Shown: positions 11,655-21,600 of the stretch, piece after piece | Layout: every line of letters begins with the position of its first letter | Numbering within the stretch: position 1 is the stretch's first letter | Translations under genes and position numbers: made by a program | From: Helicoverpa zea | Taxonomy: Eukaryota; Arthropoda; Insecta; Lepidoptera; Noctuidae | Assembly (NCBI RefSeq): GCF_022581195.2 | Contig: NC_061466.1 | Span: 3,410,001 to 3,474,000, forward strand | Direction: 5' to 3' | DNA: 64,000 nt | Notes under the pieces: generated by a model | The model's database searches: none | The model's input: only the letters and a program-made list of their open reading frames with translations | What the model was told of the DNA's origin: nothing

Positions 11655-12145
11655 TCTGTAACACAAAAAAGATAAAACAAATTAAAATAATACAATTAAA
11701 AATAACACTATTAAAAAAGGAACGACTCAGGGTTTATATTTCTATCGTATTCGCAAAATTAGAGAAATCTTATATGTCTGATGCAACAATAGAGTATAGA
11801 CATCCCAGTGATGATTACCAAAATCGGGCATAAAACACTGCTATTTGTAGTGTATTTAAAAAAATGTCAGTGGCTGTCAATTTGATGTCCACTCATTGCC
11901 CGCTGGGCTTACGAAATCGCAATTTAACGTTCATCGATACAGAAACAGCTGTCAAAATGATCTACGGTGGACATCAGACGCTGTCGGTGCTCATGACGTC
12001 ATCGCAGTTGGTAACTGGCGTTAGCAAATAAGAAAATAGCGGTTTGACAGTTTACCGATGTATACTTTACCAAATGATGATAACTGCGAGCTGTCAGTGG
12101 AGTTAGCGAATAAGGCCCCAGGTGTGAATGTCTTCAACGGTGGTT

Positions 12146-13360
12146 TTATCCTTTCCTTGTCGGCATAGAACCGCCGCCTTTTGCTTCTCTCCTTTTCCTT
12201 GAAAAGTTATTCATAAACATTTCTGGGGGAGGCGGTGGTGGTGGTGGCTGGAAATCAGGTGCTTGCCTGACAACCTGCAAATAATTAATGAAATAATACC
12301 TATCATTCATAATTTAATTGGTAATATGACTAAACTCAAAAACAAAACTGAGGAAGGGCTCTGATACAGCTGTGAATATTTATAGGAATTTATATGTTCA
12401 AGTTTTTTTTCTATTTTATTATGGTTACCGTACCCACAAGCTATTTGCCTTTTACAGGCGGTAGACGGTAGATAGCCAGATAGCTGATGTTTATGTTGCC
12501 GCTATAACCATAAATACTGAAGACTAGGATATAATAAATATTTGAGTGGGCAAGGAACCCTTCGAAACCGGATCCCACTTGGCCCTTGGAAAAAAATGAG
12601 CTATACCAAGCAGGGTAATGATTTCTGTCTGACTACGTGTGGCCATCTACGTCACATGACGAATTCTTCCGTGTTTCATCACACATCATACATCATTGAT
12701 ATTGTTTACAGGGGCCCGATTCTCCTAAGTTAATAATGACAAAATCGAATAGAAATCGAATCGCAATATGATCGCAATAGCAGTTTTAACCATATCGGGC
12801 ATTCTGCTACTAATAAAAGACCAATCGTATTCGATTGACATTTGATTGGTGTGCGATTGGTCTGCTATTTTGGTGATTTTGGTCTATACGGTAGTTTGCT
12901 GTACAATCATTTTGCAATCGTAAATCATTTGCAGACAAAATGATTCATTATTGAATGACAGAAAAGGATAAAAACGTTTATTTCAGAGAAAAAATAGCGG
13001 AATGCCACATACGCTTCAATCGTAATCGAGTCGGGATTGGATCTCAGTCGAACCGAGTCGAACGTGAATCGTATGACGCTTAAGTAAAATTAGGAGAATC
13101 GGGGCCGAGGTAGTCAGAACCCAGAAAGTCGGATAACAAGTCCGCAAGGGAATACGTAATCCGGATACGGATTACAGATAATATTGGTACTCATATACCT
13201 AACGAGATATCGATAAACTTACCCGGTTAGAAGCATGAAGGGAACTGCCGAAAATGTTGGTTAAAGCTGCAGATCCAGGAGTGCCTGGTGCTGCCGATAT
13301 TAATGCACAATTTGCCGCGAGGCAAATAGCAAAGACCATCAAATAAAACAAGCGATTCAT
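12146..13360 (-). CDS. Small secreted proline-rich peptide, unnamed
   Basis: Two coding exons, 13360-13223 and 12274-12146, joined in phase 0 by a GTAAGT donor and a TTTGCAG acceptor, encode 88 aa. The N-terminus MNRLFYLMVFAICLAANCA is a clear signal peptide, with probable cleavage near the ISAAPG segment. The mature part is short, has a run of eight prolines (FQPPPPPPPPEM) and a basic end with SRKRRE and PTRKG. The RKRR site could be cut by a furin-like protease. A TATAAAA box at 13404-13410 lies about 45 bases upstream of the ATG. I do not recognise the family; it could be a peptide precursor, an immune effector or a cuticle- or silk-associated protein. The 0.95-kb intron contains a MITE (12709-13106). 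The Harbinger element ends only about 29 bases after the stop, so its normal 3' UTR is displaced. Confidence 0.8.
12709..13106. mobile_element. MITE, family A copy 1
   Basis: Inverted ends CAGGGGCCCGATTCTCCTAA (left) and TTAGGAGAATCGGGGCC (right), about 398 bp, no coding sequence. It lies in the intron of the secreted-peptide gene. It is nearly identical to the inverted copy at 13920-14318. Confidence 0.9.
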
Positions 13361-13919
13361 CTTAACTGGTCACTACTGTGGCTGTCTTACACGTTAGACA
13401 CATTTTTATAGCCTTTAGCAGATCGCATGTTACATTAACGGAAACCTTTGACAAACAATGCAACAACTTCCTGCGCGATATACGTGAGAGATAGCGAAAC
13501 ATGTTGATTGTTATTGCTGTGATAAAGTTAATTATGCCTTAACATGTTAGGTTAGGCCACATTGCAGATGTCAATCAGGGTCAAGTAATTATGAAAATAA
13601 CTTAGTTATTATAAAAATTACTCGTATTTATGAATGTTTTTTCCGTCGCTAAAGTTGGATTTCTTTCATCAGATGTTGATAGGAGAAAAATATGAGTAGG
13701 CTTCATCTATCGTGCTAAAATAATGTGCAGGTTTTTAAGTCTAGTATTCAATCCAGACAACAGCTGAAGACGAGCGAAGAAAGCATTAAAATTCCCTTTT
13801 GGTCCCAGGGGACACAGTCAATTTAAGCATTAGGAAATTTGAAATTATAACTACTCCGTAAAGACCACCTCGACGAGGCACTAAAATATGTAGGTACTTG
13901 GCTTTAATTCCTCTTAGTT
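13107..13919. other. Promoter-side DNA of the secreted-peptide gene
   Basis: Apart from exon 1 and the TATA box, 13107-13222 is intron and 13411-13919 is upstream DNA. There are scattered GATA-like words but no other gene. Confidence 0.35.
13404..13410 (-). promoter_or_regulatory. TATA box of the secreted-peptide gene
   Basis: TATAAAA on the minus strand, about 30 bases ahead of an ACAGT-type initiator near 13374 and 44 bases ahead of the start codon. Confidence 0.65.
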
Positions 13920-14318
13920 CAGGGGCCCGATTCTCCTAATTTTACTTAAGCGACCTTCGATTGACGTTCGACTCGATTCGACTGAGATCCAATCCCGACT
14001 CGATTACGATTGAAGCGTATGTGGCATTCCGCTATTTTTTCTTTGAAATAAGCCTTTTTATCCTTTTCTGTCATTCAATAATGAATCATTTTGTCTGCAA
14101 ATGATTTACGATTGCAAAATGATTGTACAGCAAACTACCGTATAGACCAAAATTATCAAAATAGCAGACCAATCGCACACCAATCAAATGTCAATCGAAT
14201 ACGATTGGTCTTTTATTAGTAGCAGAATGCCCGATATGGTTAAAACTGCTATTACGATCATATTGCGATTCGATTTCTATTCGATTTTGACATTATTAAC
14301 TTAGGAGAATCGGGGCCC
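13920..14318. mobile_element. MITE, family A copy 2 (inverted relative to copy 1)
   Basis: Starts CAGGGGCCCGATTCTCCTAA and ends TTAGGAGAATCGGGGCCC. Its body is the reverse complement of copy 1 with few differences, so the two together form a long inverted repeat around exon 1 and the promoter of the secreted-peptide gene. Confidence 0.9.
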
Positions 14319-14638
14319 AGGGGATTAATTCTGCGAATTTTACTTAATCAACTTACGATTGATATCCAACTAAGATTCAGTCACGTCGCATTCAGCAATG
14401 TTTTGTTTTTAATAAACGTTTTTATCCTTTTCTGTGATTCAATCATGCATTTTATTGTCCGCAAATGATTTACGATTTTAGAGCAGACTATCCTATAATC
14501 TAAAGGCAGACCAATGGCAATGCAATGTCATTGGAAAACGATTGGTCTTATATTAGTAGCAGAATTCCCGTTAAGGTTAAAACTGCTATTGCGATTAGAT
14601 TGTTGTCCAATTGTCACATTAGCCGAATCGGGCAACTG
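14318..14638. mobile_element. MITE, diverged relative of family A
   Basis: Begins CAGGGGATTAATTCTGCG and ends AGCCGAATCGGGCAACTG. The interior follows the same order of blocks as copy 2 (TTTTATCCTTTTCTGTGATT, GCAAATGATTTACGATT, ACGATTGGTCTTATATTAG) with many substitutions and deletions. It abuts copy 2 directly. Confidence 0.75.
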
Positions 14639-15211
14639 ATTACGTACTGACGAGGGTATAGTTATAATCTATGGATATAATAATATTATGTCTATGGATA
14701 TTGACGTGACTTCCCGACGCGCGACGCTCGCGCTGCTGGTAGTTTCCCAACCATAGAGTTAATGGTGATAATATTAATTTCCTTAGATATCGCTTCATTG
14801 CCTCATTCTTGTTTCTTCTTCATAAAAACACTGTAAATAAAATATTTTTGGCCCATCATAGAGTCTTGATGTAAGTACCTATTTATACGTAAAATGCAAT
14901 TAATCCGAATTCATTGTCTCATTGAAGCTCAAGTAGATAGCTAGGTGATTGAACATTCGTTCGTTATTTTTTAGTGGCAAACGTTATTTTTTATATCGTT
15001 GCGTTGCATTGGCAGGTACTTTGAAAAGCAGCGAGTTGAACGAATTATTCAAGTTTTCACGTCACTATTATACCTACTACCCGCACCCGCCAAAAGTTTA
15101 CTGTCACTCAAATACTCAATCTTTCGTTCTTCTGTTTAAAAAGTAATATCAGCTCGACAGTTACTGTATTTCAATCTTAATTAGATGTATATTTGTAAGG
15201 TTCTAGCAAAA
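14639..15211. other. Intergenic and 5' side of the CG13380-like gene
   Basis: No recognisable gene. An upstream in-frame ATG at 15185 could extend the next gene by nine residues. A short GC-rich patch lies at about 14708-14745. Confidence 0.3.
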
Positions 15212-15861
15212 ATGGAGTCGAAATCGCAAGCAACGCCTGTTGTAGCTTCGGCTGCAGGCAAAGTTTACAAAGTTCCTAATCGCTTAGGGCGCGGTGTTCC
15301 TGAACTTACAGATGTATATACTAAGAAATGTTCCTGCAAGAGAGACAAAACAATTGTTTTTTGTCGTTCATGTGGCTACTACTGCAATGGAAGAATTCGC
15401 CTGATATGTGAAAAGCATCCTCGCGTAAGTACTCAACTTTTGGCCTGACCTTTCTTACCATCTTTATGTAGGTAAGCTATACAGAAGATGAATCTATTAC
15501 TTGTTGCTTTGTAGTTTCATTACTTCTGTCGTTCTTTCCTATGTCTGTATTACTTTGTAAAGACTATTTATTGCATTGTTATAGCAAAAACAATTTTAAT
15601 TTTTTAACTATATACCTACAAGTATTTTTGTGGTAGTAAGATTCATTTATGCACATTATTTTCCTATCTTCACTTATATCGTGTTCTTACTTTTGCAACT
15701 TAGTTTATATATTTTGCCAATCCAAGACTGAACTTTGTAAAAGTTTTAATAAAATTATTAAAATGATTTGTTTGCAGGTAACGTTCCTCTTGGATATAGC
15801 AGAATGTCCACGGTGCCATTCATCCTTGTTCCTGGATGAGTATTCTGGTGGGAACTCTTAA
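15212..15861 (+). CDS. CG13380-like small cysteine-rich protein
   Basis: Two exons, 15212-15424 and 15778-15861, with a GTAAGT donor, a TTTGCAG acceptor and phase 0, give 98 aa. It resembles the insect protein family known from Drosophila CG13380, whose function is unknown to me. The core ELTDVYTKKCSCKRDKTIVF is followed by CRSCGYYCNGRIRLICEKHP and DIAECPRCHSSLF. Cysteines at residues 40, 42, 51, 54, 58, 66, 81 and 84 suggest a small zinc-binding fold. The start at 15212 has a good context (CAAAAATGG) and begins MESKSQ. An in-frame ATG at 15185 would add MYICKVLAK and cannot be excluded. AATAAA lies near 16293 and a further AATAAA near 16485. Confidence 0.75.
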
Positions 15862-16577
15862 TTAATAACGACACAAACTATTGTAACAACTATTATTTAC
15901 TTATGACATTTGTTGTTGTTTTCAAAGTTTTTCTTGATAGTCATATTATGTGTGTTGAGCTGATCAATAAGTTATGTTATACTGATACTTTTATTACTTG
16001 AATCATTATTGATATAATGACTCATAATAATTTGAACAGTATATATGACTTATTGTTTTGCTACTTGGGTTTAACTTGAGTAAGTTTGTTTATCATTTAA
16101 ATATTAATTTAAATGTGAGAAACTGTTATTTAGTTCTTAATGGTATTGATTGCCCATTTCTAAGAGTAATATAAGAGTATTGAATTTGTTGTGTTGTAAA
16201 GAAACATTGTTTTTTTTTGAGAAAAAAGCCATTTCTGTTTCTTGATCTAACATTTTTGCAACAAGTTGTTTCAACTGTAATTAGCTAAGTGCCTTAATAA
16301 ACTAGTTATAATGACATGGGTTGTTTTTTATTATTTCCTGTGCATATTGAGAGTCATTAGAGGGTAATTCCCCTGTTGTAGCGGGTCATTTAAGTCTAGT
16401 TGTTAAATAGCTAGATGCTATGGCGAAACATGCAGAACATAATATAACCAATGTAACATCTGTGTACCCCCATGTTTCATACAAATAAAAGATTTTTATT
16501 CTATTGGACTCAAAAATATTTCAATGTACACTGTACAGGGAGTGATTTGATTAAGAGACAACATAAAATTAACAGTT
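15862..16577. other. 3' region between convergent CG13380-like gene and mRpL23
   Basis: AT-rich 3' UTR and intergenic DNA. It holds AATAAA signals for the plus-strand gene near 16293 and 16485, and no further gene. Confidence 0.45.
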
Positions 16578-16583
16578 TTTATT
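16578..16583 (-). other. Poly(A) signal of mRpL23
   Basis: AATAAA on the minus strand, about 46 bases after the mRpL23 stop codon. Confidence 0.65.
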
Positions 16584-16628
16584 ACTAAATTTATATCTAC
16601 ATAAATTAATCTTTTGGGCTTATTTAAC

Positions 16629-17987
16629 TTATATTGAGAACCAACTGGGAACATCTGTTCTGTCTTTATTGCGTTCGATGTAATTTTTGAAGCTTTTCTT
16701 AGCTTCTGTCAAAGCTTTTTCTTCATCTCTCTCTCCATCTTTTTCTTTTCCAAATATATTGGGGTATTCAAATTTCATATCTTTGGGCTAAAACAACAAA
16801 AACAATTTATAATGCCTGGATTGTTTCTATATAGACAAACATAGAATTAGAATCCCACTACCGTGTGATAGATTGGCAATGATGGCTATGTTGCATGAGT
16901 ACAAAAAATTTAAAACTATAGTGCCCTAGTGTGTATCAAAAAAATATAAAGACCAAGATTAAGATGAGGGAAAGAGTGTATTCACTAACACGTGAAAAAG
17001 TCATTTTACTGATGTAGGCATTCATTTTTGCTCGACAGAAATTACTCAATTGCCGATCTATCTATAATATTATCTATAGCTGTTTTCCCGCAGTTTAGTT
17101 TAGTAATGGTGAAAGAATATTTGAAATCGGTCCAGTAGTTTTTGAGTTTATCCATTACAAACAAACAAAGTTTTCCTCTTTATAATATTAGTATAGATGG
17201 AGACAATAAATACAGTATCAGTCTTTTTTTAATTTGTGTTAATCTCTTATGTCAATCTCCATAATAATGAGGCCAGAGACTAAAGTGCTGACACATGAGT
17301 TTCAAGTCTTATGGAGTATAGCTACACTCAAAATATTAATATACTGTCTCAAATTAAAATTGGACTGTAGCAACATGAATATCATGCTGTTGATTGATTG
17401 CATGTGCTGTCAACATTGACTTTGAAATTATGACTGTGTAAACAGCACAATATTTTCAAACTACTGTAATAATGTACAATACTTACCAATACAACATAAG
17501 CACTCTTGACATCATCATCCTTCACAATATACCCTTTACCAATATCTCTTCGGAATTTTCCTAAGGCTATTCTAGTTCTTATATCAACCACAGGGATATT
17601 GTATATCTTCTCTAAGTAATTCTTCATGTCATATTTGGTCATTTCCATGGAGCAGTGAAACTGAACTACATTAGGGAGTTGCTTTGGCTCTGGTCGTACA
17701 AGTTTCATCCAGAAGTTAGGCAAGAACACCCTTAACTGAGGGTTGCCTCTTTGGTATATTGGGTACCTGGAATTTTGTAAAACGTATTTTTATTTTTACA
17801 CTGCTGTGTATTTTAATAACCAAAAATCATCATCATCATCTCAGCCATAGGACGTCCACTGCTGAACATAGGCCTCCCCCTTAGATCTCCACAGATACCT
17901 GTTGAGATTAACCAAAAATACTTCTGACCTAATGAATAATTAATTTAAGTATTACATAATTACATGGACTTACCATCGAGTAGACAT
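16629..17987 (-). CDS. mRpL23: Mitochondrial ribosomal protein L23 (uL23m)
   Basis: Three exons in transcript order: 17987-17974, 17766-17487 and 16787-16629. They join in phase to give 150 aa, the usual insect length. It is a component of the large mitochondrial ribosomal subunit near the exit tunnel. The first exon encodes only MSTRW, continued by YPIYQRGNPQLRVFLPNFW. The core has QFHCSMEMTKYDMKNYLEK and IYNIPVVDIRTRIALGK, the RNA-binding fold of uL23, then DIGKGYIVKDDDVKSAYVVL. The last exon adds the charged tail KDMKFEYPNIFGKEKDGERD to VPSWFSI. Splice sites are GTAAGT/TTCCAG and GTAAGT/TTTTAG. Intron 1 holds a very short RTE copy and intron 2 a Helitron-like repeat. It is divergent from Ptpmeg2, with 607 bases between start codons. 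Confidence 0.95.
17063..17197 (-). mobile_element. Helitron-like repeat in mRpL23 intron 2
   Basis: On the minus strand it begins TCTATACTAATATTATAAAG and continues through TTTGTTTGTTTG and a CTACTGGACCGATTT block. This is the 5' part of the abundant non-autonomous lepidopteran repeats with Helitron-type ends. The CTAG end is not clear, so it may be truncated. Confidence 0.5.
17828..17908 (-). mobile_element. Strongly 5'-truncated RTE LINE copy with target duplication
   Basis: Only 81 bp of the RTE 3' end (minus strand, ending in GATGATGATGATG), flanked by an 11-bp direct repeat TAACCAAAAAT at 17817-17827 and 17909-17919. The sequence matches the 3' end of the copy at 45444. Confidence 0.85.
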
Positions 17988-18594
17988 TTTGATTATCAAT
18001 TGTTTAGTTTACTTAAATATTTTTAATTTTACATTAGCTGTTGATCTATTTCCTAACCTTAAAATCTTGTTAAGTGACGTAACTTCTATAATGTCTATGC
18101 TGTGCTAATATTCTGTGTCTATTGCAAATCCACAGATTATCTCAACTTGTCACTCGCTGAGAGGCCCTCTCTATTATATTTGTGTAAGCTGCCGGCTTCA
18201 AAACCGTTCGAAAAGCCGCACTGCGCTCTGTGTTACATGAAAAATAAGTGAACGCTCGTACGTAGAGACACAAAAGCACCATTACGGCCACGCAACGATC
18301 CGAGAAGACTCTCCATTTTGAATGAGCCGAATTCGATAAGAAGTGGGATAGAGAGGGCCTCTACGTGCAGTGATCTTTCTCGCAACCACATAGCCTATGT
18401 TTAATTCTGTCCATTTGTTTAGGTTTGTACAGAGAAGTCTTATTTTATGCTAAATCTGGTATAGCTACGGAAATATAATATTTGAGATGAGTGATGAGTA
18501 TAATATTTGTGATGCAATACTATTTGAGATGAGTCTGTCAAATGAAATCTGAATGTCAGTCGGCTAGTCATCAATCTGTCAGTTAATTGTAAAG
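17988..18594. promoter_or_regulatory. Divergent promoter region of mRpL23 and Ptpmeg2
   Basis: The two genes start head to head 607 bases apart. No TATA box is evident. A TCAGTC initiator-like word lies near 18556 on the plus strand, about 40 bases before the Ptpmeg2 ATG. A MITE occupies the centre (18160-18362). Confidence 0.5.
18160..18362. mobile_element. MITE in the divergent promoter
   Basis: Perfect 15-bp inverted ends AGAGGCCCTCTCTAT at 18160-18174 and 18348-18362; 203 bp, with a GC-richer interior. No target duplication was identified. Confidence 0.65.
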
Positions 18595-18627
18595 ATGGCG
18601 GTGGCTCTGTCACCCGATCAGGAGTTG
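18595..18627 (+). CDS. Ptpmeg2: Ptpmeg2 exon 1 (start)
   Basis: Encodes MAVALSPDQEL, then GTAAGT. The context AAAGATGGCG is good for initiation. Human PTPN9 has a similar LTPEEEQ-type start just before the ATKxFL motif, which supports the join to exon 2. Confidence 0.85.
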
Positions 18628-21600
18628 GTAAGTAATTTAACGATATTTTAATGGAAATGTAAAAATTAATGGGCATTTAACACGAAAATTCCCTTTTTAG
18701 GCAATAATGTCTTACAAGGTTGCAAGGCAGTGACTTTTTTATTTTGATTTTCTTAGAGGATGTGGTTTGCGACTTGCTTCGTTTACCATGTCATCAATGT
18801 TTGTTTTGATTACTTCGTGTCTTGTTGTTACAGTTAAAAAGTTTCCTCTGAATAAAATCGGCGTCCCATTTGTTCTTCCCGAGTGTAAATTACAAGCCCA
18901 TTTTAAGCTATACTCGATTGAGGCATCTACATCCTCAGATAAAATTGATTCTATGTGCATTCTACATGATTCTGGGTATTCAACATGACAATATATGCGT
19001 GTAGCTCCTCCTATTTCCGCTTCGATCTTTTTTTAGATCATCTTCGTATCTGAATCCGTAATTTCTTAGCTGATATGTAACAAAGAGTGTAAACAGTAAA
19101 ACTAATTCTTATACCTTACATAGATGTATGAAAGGTGTTTTTTCGTTAATGACTTGAAGTAAAACGTATAATGATGTTTGATATTAGCTAATTAAATTGG
19201 TTTTATTTTCTGTTTAGTTTATGAACAATAGTTCGATTATTTAAAAACAGCAGTTCTAATGAGGACTGATGGTTGTTTAAAAATTTTATTCATTTGTGTT
19301 GAATAAATATTTACGAGTCAGATTATACATAAACAATGGTAAACAAGGACCGGCAAGGCCCACCCAATATTGGTTATTGATTCTCCTTTATGTGCCTGTC
19401 TGATTTGATACTACCCAAGCTGCAGTCTGACTGCATTACATTCCCTCATGTAGTCTCCAAAATTGTTCTATTTGCAACTTTTATATAGAATCATTTTGGA
19501 AGCACATAGAATCACAACTTACATAAACAGTTATATTTTAACTCTAGCTGTTTTCCCATGGTGTCACTTGTGTCTCGTTGGAATTACTGCCCATACCCGG
19601 ATAAAATATAGCCTATATAGCTTCCCAACAATTAAAATTTTTTGTGTGTATTCAGTGGCAAAATAAACACTCAACAGACTTGCAGGAACTGACTTCTAGA
19701 GCCATGTCAAAAGTTTTACTTTGTCTCTATGTGGTTTCTATGTTTTTTGTAAAATCTTTTTTAACTTTTAAATTTATTTTCAATGACATGACAATTGCTG
19801 GGGTTGCATCACACATTTTGTCTGTGGAAGGAATTACTTAATACAGTCAAAACCGTTTAAGGCGTCATCATTTTGAATGACATACCAGTTAATTTGACCA
19901 AAATCAAAGGTGCTGGCTGAATGCTATATGCTATACCTGTCACTGGTTATTGTAACTATCGGTTTTTACAACTAAATATGAGTAGTACCTTCGATGTCAT
20001 TATAACGGATTTTAACTGTACTCAGAAATTAAAGAATCAATCAAGCAATTTCCTTTAACCTGGCTTAAGAATGTGGGTTTTTTTTTGTTGCAATGACTAG
20101 TCTTCTTAAGTATTTGTGGACTCAGGTCTATAATTTATTTGTGATCTTTCATTCTAGAATATTTAATTTAATTTTAAATTATATTGCAAGCGTGGCTTAT
20201 CTGTTTATTGTAGTGATTATATTTAGCTCCTCGGTACGCCGGCACGCTGGCGATCGGTACCTAAGTACGTCAAGTGTACCATACTATCGCCGAAACGTTT
20301 ATAATTAGAACCCGAAATCTTGAATAGTGTATGCACATTTCAAAAATTTGTCTTCATTGTTAACCGAAAAATTTGGAAACCAGCTGTCATGGCATGTGAT
20401 GCAGAGGAATGAGGATCATGTTATGAGGAAGGTGATGAGCATGAATGTGGAAGGGGATTACCAAAGAAACGATGGATGGATTTTTTGGAAGCCTACATGG
20501 CTATTAAGGATGTTGCTTGTGAGATGATGGCTCATAGAAAAATATGGAAGAAGAAAACATACTGCGCTGAGCCCAAATAAAATTGGAATAAAGTATCATC
20601 ATGCTCCTGCTGATGATACTTATCCCGTATGGATAGATAGAAAGATATAATAAATAGAAAACTCCCCGTTTATAAACATTAGGTACTCTTTTAGCTCTTA
20701 ATCTAGCTGTATTATTCAAATAATAATAAAGGATTTCAGCTGTGACTTGTGTTAATTTATTTGTCCAGTTTGAATAAAACTATTGTTGAATTAATTGCTT
20801 TTGTGTAGCTGTAGAACAACACTGTCTTTCGAAAGGTGTAGCGTTTTTGTTTCTATGTAACGAAATTAGATCACATTCAGAACAATGTGTTCAAGGAACC
20901 GTGTTTGGTCGGTTACGATATGGTTCAGAGCTTCACTATTCTCGCTTCTGGACACAGGATCTTTTATCCCTGCGGTGTCATTGACACAAGTTTATATAGC
21001 ATGCTTTACATTACACTCGTGCTTGTATTTATCTATACAGTCACGAGAATATATTTCGCTCGAGTTTGACTCATTCATGCCGTTTCTCAATAAACGATAA
21101 GACCCACACACCCCACCGCGATATTGGTGTTGTAACTTGTTTGATTTTCTATAGTTATACAATTTTGTGCATCGTTGTTTGTGGGGAAGCGTATCTTTAC
21201 TTTTAAACAGTAGTATAACATTTCAGTCTGTTCGGTTATTGATCATCTATAATTATCGGAAGAGACTAGGACAAAATCATGGTAGGCGACATATATTATT
21301 GTAACAACTCGTATTTTGTTCTAGAAAGAATTTCTGTTTCTGTGGAGCAGTGTCATACATAAGGCTGTAAAATTTTTCGTCTACTCCTTAGATAGGTATC
21401 GGTGTTTGTCAATATGAGTACCTGGAAGATAAGGTGGTGAACCCACGGTCAAATTTTTACGAGCTCTTGTAATCTGAGATTTGCTCAGGTGTGGCTTGTT
21501 CCGAGAATTGCCATTTTCGGAATATAAACCACTATTAGAGGACTGTATGCGTCCGTGGTACACGTCATTTACAAACACATCAGGTGGTCAGGTGTTATGA

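Larger units (their letters stand above)
5668..12117. mobile_element. Full-length PIF/Harbinger transposon
   Basis: About 6.45 kb, bounded by inverted ends CCTTATTCGCTAAC (left) and GTTAGCGAATAAGG (right). It carries the two genes that define autonomous PIF/Harbinger elements, arranged convergently: a Myb/SANT-like protein on the plus strand and a HARBI1-like DDE transposase on the minus strand. Both read through without frameshift or stop once introns are removed. Its introns host later insertions: a MITE, a LINE fragment and a Helitron. I could not assign the expected 3-bp target duplication, because the left end abuts the deleted copy with only a 7-base spacer (CTACAGTA-like). Confidence 0.9.

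Noticed and set aside
18739..18988. 73-codon frames on both strands in Ptpmeg2 intron 1
   Set aside because: No resemblance to a known family, no promoter or splice support, and both strands are equally open. A decayed repeat is possible.
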